Shown piece after piece: positions 58,973 through 64,000 of a stretch of DNA of 64,000 bases. Each line of letters starts with the position of its first letter. Positions within the stretch are counted from its first letter, which is position 1. Position numbers and translations under genes: made by a program. Under the pieces are notes generated by a model that did not search any database, was not told where the DNA came from, and worked only from the letters and a program-made list of their open reading frames with translations. The stretch lies in assembly GCA_934565795.1 (NCBI GenBank), contig CAKTIM010000002.1, positions 62,001 through 126,000 on the forward strand. Reading direction: 5' to 3'. The DNA comes from an uncultured Oscillospiraceae bacterium. Lineage in GTDB: Bacteria; Bacillota; Clostridia; Oscillospirales; Oscillospiraceae.

Positions 58973-60190
58973 TTATTTTGCGGATAAATCCACTGCCCTG
59001 CGCAGAATGGAGTCTGCGGGTACTGCTTTGGGCAGCTGTATGGAAAACTTCATCTGTGGATTTCTGGGTTCCTCCAGCGGAAGACCGTCTGCATCCTGCA
59101 TGATCCCTGCCTCCAGGGAGAACGGCCGCAGATTCGGCCCCACGACCTCCAGCGCGTCGCCCCTGCGGAACTTATTGCGCAGGCTGCATATGGCCCGCCC
59201 CTGGGCGTCGCAGAACTCCACGATGGCGCACACCTGCCACTGGCGGATGTAGCGGGAATTGTCGGTATACTGGCCGGGAGCGCCGAAATAGAACCCGGTG
59301 GAGTAGACCCGGTGGGACACATGCTCCACCTCATCCCGCCAGACCGGGTCAAGAGGTCTGCCTGCAAAGGCATCGTCGATGCAGTGCCGGTAGGCACCGG
59401 CCACGATGGCCGCATAGTAGGCGGACTTGGCACGACCTTCGATCTTGATGCAGTCGATCCCGGCCTCCATCAGCTCCTTCAGGTGATCAATGGTGCACAT
59501 ATCCCTGGAATTGAGAATATAGGTGCCCTTGTCATCCTCAAAAACAGGGAAGTATTCGCCGGGACGTTTTTCCTCCATCAGCGCATATTGATAGCGGCAG
59601 GGCTGGGCGCAGGCACCGCGGTTGGAGTCCCGCCCGGTCATATAGTTGCTCAGCAGGCAGCGGCCCGAATAGCTGACGCACATTGCGCCGTGCCCAAAGG
59701 TCTCGATTTCCAGGTCGGGGGAGACCCTTTGGCGGATTTCCGCAATTTCGCCCAGACTCAGCTCCCTTGCCAGCACCACCCGCTGTGCGCCCAAATCATG
59801 CCATGCCTGAGCGCAGGCATAATTGGCCACGGACTGCTGGGTGGAAATATGTCGCTGGCAGTGGGGGGCATATTTTCCCGCCATCATAAACGCGCCCAGG
59901 TCTGCCAGAATCAGAGCATCCACTCCGGCGCTGTCCAGCTGCTCTAAGTAGGGAGGAAGCTGACTGGCTTCCTCGTTGCGGGGCATTGTATTGACGGTTA
60001 CGTGCACCTTTACGCCGTGGGCATGGGCAAAGGCCACTGCCTTGGGCAGCTCCTCCGGGGAGAAATTCCCCGCGAAGGAGCGCATCCCAAAGCTTGTACC
60101 TGCCAGATATACCGCATCTGCGCCGTATTTGACGGACATTTTCAGCTGCTCGGCATCCCCGGCGGGACATAAAAGCTCCATTTTCTTCAT
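58973..60190 (-). CDS. U32-family peptidase / TrhP-like tRNA hydroxylation protein
   Basis: A 405-residue U32 protein. The family signature is ETFGHGAMCVSYSGRCLLSN with conserved Cys, plus CAQPCRYQYAL and CTIDHLKELMEAGIDCIKIE. Although called peptidases, several U32 proteins make 5-hydroxyuridine in tRNA (TrhP) or hydroxylate rRNA. In Bacillus the mltG homologue lies near trhP1/trhP2, so the mltG-U32 order here supports the tRNA role. The ATG at 60190 is one base after the mltG stop, indicating translational coupling. Confidence 0.9.
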   Translation of the reverse strand: MKKMELLCPAGDAEQLKMSVKYGADAVYLAGTSFGMRSFAGNFSPEELPKAVAFAHAHGVKVHVTVNTMPRNEEASQLPPYLEQLDSAGVDALILADLGAFMMAGKYAPHCQRHISTQQSVANYACAQAWHDLGAQRVVLARELSLGEIAEIRQRVSPDLEIETFGHGAMCVSYSGRCLLSNYMTGRDSNRGACAQPCRYQYALMEEKRPGEYFPVFEDDKGTYILNSRDMCTIDHLKELMEAGIDCIKIEGRAKSAYYAAIVAGAYRHCIDDAFAGRPLDPVWRDEVEHVSHRVYSTGFYFGAPGQYTDNSRYIRQWQVCAIVEFCDAQGRAICSLRNKFRRGDALEVVGPNLRPFSLEAGIMQDADGLPLEEPRNPQMKFSIQLPKAVPADSILRRAVDLSAK

Positions 60191-60191
60191 A

Positions 60192-61796
60192 CTACACGCC
60201 CAGTCTTGCCCGGTTTGCGTCGTGCTCTTCCTGGGTGGTTGCGAACACATGGGAGCCGACGGTGGGATCGAGCACATAGAAATAGTAGTTGGTATCCGAA
60301 GGCTCCAGCGCTGCCCGCAGGCTGTTCAGGCCGGGGTTGGCGATGGGGCCGGGCGTGAGGCCCACATTGGTATAGGTGTTGTAGGGGCTGTTGACCCGCA
60401 GGTCTTCGGCGGTCAGATCCGTCTTGCCGTCCAGGGCGTAAATGATGGTGGCGTCGATGTTCAGGTAGGCAGGATTTCCGTGCCAGCAGAACAGACGGTT
60501 GTAGATGACCGAGGCGATGGTGTAGCCCTCCTCGGCGCTGGAGGTCTCCTTCTCGATCATGGAGGCCACGTTTACCACATCCCGCACGGTGAACAGATGG
60601 CTGTCGATATAGTCCTGAGCCTTTCCGTCCCGGCGCATCAGGTCGGTCAGATGGGCGTTCAGGGTCTGGATCTTGCCGCGCATATCCTCGTCGAAGCGGG
60701 TATCGAAGTTGTTGAGCATCTTCGTCAGAATGCTTCTGGGAGAATCGTTCTGATAGAATTCATAGGTGTCTGGGAACAGGAAGCCCTCCAGGCAGTAGCG
60801 GTCGCCTCTGGCCACACCGTCCAGGAACCAATAGTCGTTCAGTTCCCCGGAGGCGGCGTAGGACTCGATATCCTGCACGGTACACACCTTGTTTTCCTCC
60901 AGCAGGGCGAAAATCTGACGGCAGCTGTAGCCCTCCGGGATCATCACCTTTACAACGTCTCTGGAGGAGGAGGGGGACATCATTTTGACCAATGCGTGAT
61001 AGTCGTATTTGGTATTCAAATCCCAGATTCCGGGCTTGATATCCCCATCGTCAACCGCAAATTGGGCGTAAAGCTTGAACAGGCCCGGATAGTGGATCAG
61101 CTCATTGCGGGCCAGCTTCTTTATGATATCGTCCATGGTGTCGGTTTCATAGACGGTAATGGTCACCGTCTTGTCCTCCCGGCCAAAGGCCAGAATTTCA
61201 GAGGCGCACACCCATGCCAGCCGCCCCAGCGTCACACTGATCAGCAGCACCAGGCAGGCCCATACGCAGGTCACCAGAATATTGGGAATGCCCAGCAGTC
61301 CCTCGCCCTTTTTCCGGCGGGGGCGGCCCTTTTTGACGGGGCGGGTGCGGCTGCGCTGCTGCGGAGGCGGGGCAGGCTCCTCCGGCATCTCCGGCTCGCT
61401 GTATTCATGCGGCGGAAGCACGGGCGGGACATCGCCCCCGTCGTACACCGGCTGCTCCGGGGCCTCCTCCGGCTCCCGTGCGTCAATATACTCTAGCTGC
61501 GCATTATCCTGCTGATACTCCTCCGTATTTTCCTGCATCGGCGCTTTGGCGGCAAATCTGCCATGATAAGCCACCGGCGGCTCGTCAAGCTCCGGCGCCT
61601 CGCTGCTTGCAAACGCACCGGGAACAGGCGCTTCCGGCTCCTCCGGCAGGCTATCCTCAATGGGAGCGGGCAGCGGCTCTTCGGCGGGGAAGAACGCCGG
61701 GGGCGTCAGATGCGTATCCTCCTGCGCGGCAGGCGTATCCTCGGCAGGCTCGGGGAGATTTCCCTGCTCCTGATCCGAATTGGGATCATAATTCAT
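60192..61796 (-). CDS. mltG: Endolytic murein transglycosylase MltG
   Basis: Inner-membrane lytic transglycosylase that cuts nascent glycan strands, 534 residues. A long Pro/Glu-rich cytosolic N-terminus (about 1-150) and a basic KKGRPRRKKGEG stretch precede one transmembrane helix (about 172-194). A LysM-like segment and the YceG/MltG catalytic domain follow, with ASMIEKETSSAEE containing the catalytic Glu. GGAGG precedes the ATG at 61796. It lies between a DJ-1/PfpI gene and the U32 gene in one leftward unit. Confidence 0.95.
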   Translation of the reverse strand: MNYDPNSDQEQGNLPEPAEDTPAAQEDTHLTPPAFFPAEEPLPAPIEDSLPEEPEAPVPGAFASSEAPELDEPPVAYHGRFAAKAPMQENTEEYQQDNAQLEYIDAREPEEAPEQPVYDGGDVPPVLPPHEYSEPEMPEEPAPPPQQRSRTRPVKKGRPRRKKGEGLLGIPNILVTCVWACLVLLISVTLGRLAWVCASEILAFGREDKTVTITVYETDTMDDIIKKLARNELIHYPGLFKLYAQFAVDDGDIKPGIWDLNTKYDYHALVKMMSPSSSRDVVKVMIPEGYSCRQIFALLEENKVCTVQDIESYAASGELNDYWFLDGVARGDRYCLEGFLFPDTYEFYQNDSPRSILTKMLNNFDTRFDEDMRGKIQTLNAHLTDLMRRDGKAQDYIDSHLFTVRDVVNVASMIEKETSSAEEGYTIASVIYNRLFCWHGNPAYLNIDATIIYALDGKTDLTAEDLRVNSPYNTYTNVGLTPGPIANPGLNSLRAALEPSDTNYYFYVLDPTVGSHVFATTQEEHDANRARLGV

Positions 61797-61809
61797 GTGG
61801 ATTCCTCCA

Positions 61810-62352
61810 TTATCGAATGACAATTTGTTCTCTCACTCTCTGCGCGGTTTCCTTGCCTTTTAATGCCTCTGCCAGGGCCAGGCCAAAGGGAATGGCGCAC
61901 CCGGCAGAGGTGCCGGTGATCAGCCTACCGTTTACCACCACGGCGGCATTTTCCTCCATGATGGCACCGCCCATATTGATCTCCTGCCCAGGATAGCAGG
62001 TGGCGCGGCGGCCCTGGGTGATGCCGAGATCGGCCAGTACCGTCGGCCCGGCGCAAATCGCCGCAATATATTTCCCGTTTTCCCAGCCGAATTTCAGTGC
62101 CTCCAGTGCCTGCGGACAGGCGCGAAGGCTGGCGACACCGCCCATCCCGCCGGGGATAATCAGCATGTCCACATCCGTCAGATCCATTTCATCCAGCGTG
62201 ATGTCAGCCACCACCGGGATTTTATGACTGCCGCAAACGGTCTTTCCGTCGATGCCAACCGTCAGAATTGCGACACCGGCCCTGCGAAGAATATCCAGCG
62301 GTGCAATTGCCTCCGTCTCTTCAAACCCGGTGCCAAGCAGCATGTATACCAT
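61810..62352 (-). CDS. DJ-1/PfpI-family protein
   Basis: A 180-residue class I glutamine-amidotransferase-like protein. GFEETEAIAPLDILRRAG at the start, LIIPGGMGG, and AAICAGPTVLA with the nucleophilic cysteine are typical of DJ-1/ThiJ proteins. Possible roles include protein deglycation or stress protection; the substrate is not predictable. The second ATG (62352) is preferred since GGAGGA lies eight bases upstream of it but only two bases from the first. First gene of the pfpI-mltG-U32-vanW unit. Confidence 0.92.
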   Translation of the reverse strand: MVYMLLGTGFEETEAIAPLDILRRAGVAILTVGIDGKTVCGSHKIPVVADITLDEMDLTDVDMLIIPGGMGGVASLRACPQALEALKFGWENGKYIAAICAGPTVLADLGITQGRRATCYPGQEINMGGAIMEENAAVVVNGRLITGTSAGCAIPFGLALAEALKGKETAQRVREQIVIR

Positions 62353-62440
62353 ATTCATTCCTCCGTGATACAAATCCATTCCCATTTTATTGTTCCATTG
62401 GAAGCGGGAAATATAAGGGTATCTGATATGTTTGCATCCT

Positions 62441-62469
62441 AATATACCATATTTTTCCCCGTTTGTCCA
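62441..62469 (-). promoter_or_regulatory. Probable promoter of the pfpI-mltG-U32-vanW unit
   Basis: On the minus strand, TGGACA (62469-62464), 17-base spacer, TATATT (62446-62441). Confidence 0.55.
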
Positions 62470-62539
62470 CTGTGAGCCAGGTTTCAAAGATTAATATTCT
62501 ACGAATTTTCTACAAATTACGAAATTCCGCAATGTAAGG

Positions 62540-62568
62540 TTGCAAAAGCGGTGCAAAAATGATAGAAT
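62540..62568 (+). promoter_or_regulatory. Promoter of the DEAD-box helicase gene
   Basis: TTGCAA (62540-62545), 17-base spacer, TAGAAT (62563-62568). Confidence 0.7.
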
Positions 62569-62609
62569 TATTTTTATCGAAAAAAGATTACGATTTAAGG
62601 AATACAGCC

Positions 62610-63800
62610 ATGGAAGAAAAGAATGTAACATTTGAAGCCCTCGGCCTGTCCGAGGCAATGCTGAAGGCCCTGGAGCAAAAGGGCTATGGCTACCCCACCA
62701 CCATTCAGGCAGAGGCGATTCCCCCCTTCCTGGAATGGAAGGACGTGATTGCCAAGGCCCCTACCGGCACCGGGAAAACCTTCGCCTTTGGCATTCCGAT
62801 GATCGAGCACATTGATGCCGCAAGCCCCGAGGTGCAGGGGCTGATTCTTGCGCCCACCCGGGAGCTTGCCATCCAGATCGGCGACGAGCTGCGCGGGCTG
62901 CTGACCTTTTTTAGCGGCATCCGGGTCGCGGTGCTCTATGGCGGTGCGGGCATTGGCAGCCAGATCCGGCAGATGGAAAAGAAGCCCCAGATCGTCGTCG
63001 CCACTCCGGGCAGACTGATGGATCACTACAACCGCAAAACCATCCGCCTGGATAAAATTCAGACGGTGGTGCTGGATGAGGCCGACCGCATGCTGGACAT
63101 GGGCTTCTTCAAGGATGTCACCCGGATCATCGAGAAGATCAAAAACCGCAGGAACCTCGGCCTGTTTTCCGCCACCATCTCCCAGGAGGTCATGACCGTC
63201 TCGTGGATGTATCAGCGCGACGAGGTGGAGATCACCGTGGAGCCGAAGCAGGAGGATCGGCCGGACATCGACCAGTACAGCCTGACCTGCACCCCGCTGG
63301 AAAAGGCGGAGACGGCGCTGCGCCTGATGCGCTCTCAGGGCTATGAGCGGGTGATGATCTTCTGCAACACCAAGCACATGTGCCAGCGCCTTTGCGACGA
63401 ATACCAGCGGGCAGGGCTGGACTGCGACTGCCTCCACGGGGACATTCGCCAGAGCCAGCGGGAAAAAACCATGCAGAAATACCGGGCCGGAAAGCTGCCG
63501 GTGCTGATTGCCACGGACGTGGCCTCCCGTGGTATCGATGTGGATGACGTGGAATGCGTCATCAACTATGATATCCCGGAGGAGAACGAATATTATGTCC
63601 ACCGCATCGGAAGAACCGGGCGGGCAAAGCGAAAGGGAATTGCCTGGAGCATTGTCAGCAATTTCCCTGAAAAGGCCAAGCTGGATGAAATCGCAAAATT
63701 CTCCAATTACAAAATTCAGCCCATGCTGCTGAACGCCGACGGAACGCTCACGAAGGAAGAGGTAAAGGCTCCCGTGGCACCCAAAAGGCGGTTTAAATGA
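62610..63800 (+). CDS. DEAD-box ATP-dependent RNA helicase
   Basis: Superfamily 2 RNA helicase of 396 residues, probably in ribosome assembly or mRNA decay. Q motif YPTTIQAEAI, Walker A APTGTGKT, DEAD motif VLDEADRMLDMGF, SAT (LFSATIS) and motif VI YVHRIGRTGRAKRKG are all present. It has no long basic or RRM C-terminus, only VKAPVAPKRRFK, so it is a minimal core of the RhlE/CshA type. AAGGAATACAGCC precedes the ATG at 62610. The stop overlaps the next gene by four bases. Confidence 0.95.
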   Translation: MEEKNVTFEALGLSEAMLKALEQKGYGYPTTIQAEAIPPFLEWKDVIAKAPTGTGKTFAFGIPMIEHIDAASPEVQGLILAPTRELAIQIGDELRGLLTFFSGIRVAVLYGGAGIGSQIRQMEKKPQIVVATPGRLMDHYNRKTIRLDKIQTVVLDEADRMLDMGFFKDVTRIIEKIKNRRNLGLFSATISQEVMTVSWMYQRDEVEITVEPKQEDRPDIDQYSLTCTPLEKAETALRLMRSQGYERVMIFCNTKHMCQRLCDEYQRAGLDCDCLHGDIRQSQREKTMQKYRAGKLPVLIATDVASRGIDVDDVECVINYDIPEENEYYVHRIGRTGRAKRKGIAWSIVSNFPEKAKLDEIAKFSNYKIQPMLLNADGTLTKEEVKAPVAPKRRFK

Positions 63801-64000
63801 ATCCGAAGGACTGCGGCTATCTGCTGCTGTCCAGCAGACTGGGCGACCCCAGCCGGAGGCCGCTGAGTACGCCGCAGCTTCGGCTCCTGGCACAGAAGGC
63901 CCCGTATCTGCCGGAAGGCAGCGCGGAGGCCGAGCTGACGACGGCGCATCTGATGTCTGCCGGGGTAGAAAAGTGGCTGGCGCAGCGCACAGTGGCGCTC
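63797..64000 (+). CDS. Start of a DprA-like gene, truncated by the window
   Basis: Open frame of 68 codons from an ATGA overlap with the helicase gene, running off the window. The N-terminus YLLLSSRLGDPSRRPLSTPQ with later LTTAHLMSAGVEKWLAQR resembles the helical N-terminal domain of DprA/Smf-like DNA-processing proteins of Clostridia. The Rossmann core that would prove it lies outside the window. Confidence 0.5.
   Translation, partial: MNPKDCGYLLLSSRLGDPSRRPLSTPQLRLLAQKAPYLPEGSAEAELTTAHLMSAGVEKWLAQRTVAL

Noticed and set aside
1..64000. Prophage, integrative element, CRISPR array or toxin-antitoxin locus
   Set aside because: No integrase, phage structural gene, regularly spaced direct repeats or paired toxin gene was found; the ribbon-helix-helix protein at 42154 is not followed by a toxin.

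Overview
The window is 64 kb of GC-rich, densely coding chromosome from a strictly anaerobic, spore-forming Clostridia member, most likely Oscillospiraceae/Ruminococcaceae-like. Evidence: the spoIIA operon (spoIIAA-spoIIAB-sigF), sporulation genes yunB, ylbJ, yqfC and yqfD, an oxygen-sensitive class III ribonucleotide reductase, acetate kinase, the clostridial IspH-S1 fusion, a large Gram-positive-type SRP RNA just before dnaX, and a T-box leader on valS. No prophage, integrase, transposase, CRISPR array, rRNA or tRNA was seen. Nearly everything is core genome.

Layout. 1-4.7 kb: flavoprotein (cut by the window edge), acpP, SRP RNA, dnaX-ybaB-recR. 4.7-10.3 kb: a glycosyltransferase, T-box-valS, a Nudix hydrolase and a frameshifted nucleoside phosphorylase. 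10.4-15.5 kb: spoIIA operon, pcrA, yunB and a small Cys protein. 15.5-23.8 kb: ylbJ diverges from yqfC-yqfD-phoH-ybeY-era-yqzL-recO-mutS2, a sporulation, rRNA maturation and repair cluster. 24-29.3 kb: HPr, uvrC, rsmD, coaD, a coiled-coil protein, a P-loop kinase and an AT-rich Nudix gene. 29.4-38.4 kb: a Cys-rich conserved protein, galM, NrdR-controlled nrdD, a YitT-like protein, tmcAL, ackA and pepT. 38.4-44.2 kb: birA, a membrane-anchored E2-like protein and a homocysteine methyltransferase, divergent from a ribbon-helix-helix regulator and an M29 aminopeptidase, then rpmE. 44.4-53.8 kb: hflX-yigZ-dgt-dnaG-rpoD-like sigma-second sigma-like protein, then cmk and ispH-rpsA. 54-64 kb: Dabb, ACT and UPF0210 proteins, a diguanylate cyclase, a leftward pfpI-mltG-U32-vanW operon, a DEAD-box helicase and the start of a DprA-like gene.

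The most distinctive non-coding feature is a family of palindromic elements of about 160 bp. There are six long copies, two short derivatives and some solo ends. Their termini read GGAACCTCTGAATAAATCG and their internal arms covary between copies, so each whole element can fold into one hairpin. They sit at or within a few bases of gene ends and in two cases supply a neighbouring gene's stop codon.

Other points worth a second look: a tandem pair of primary-type sigma proteins in which the second has lost the promoter-recognition residues; an internal promoter, Shine-Dalgarno and ATG that could make free S1 from within ispH-rpsA; a perfect 38-bp palindrome over the -10 box of the ribbon-helix-helix gene; a six-helix membrane protein fused to an E2-acyltransferase fold without the catalytic His; and a 17-bp hairpin enclosing the yunB start.
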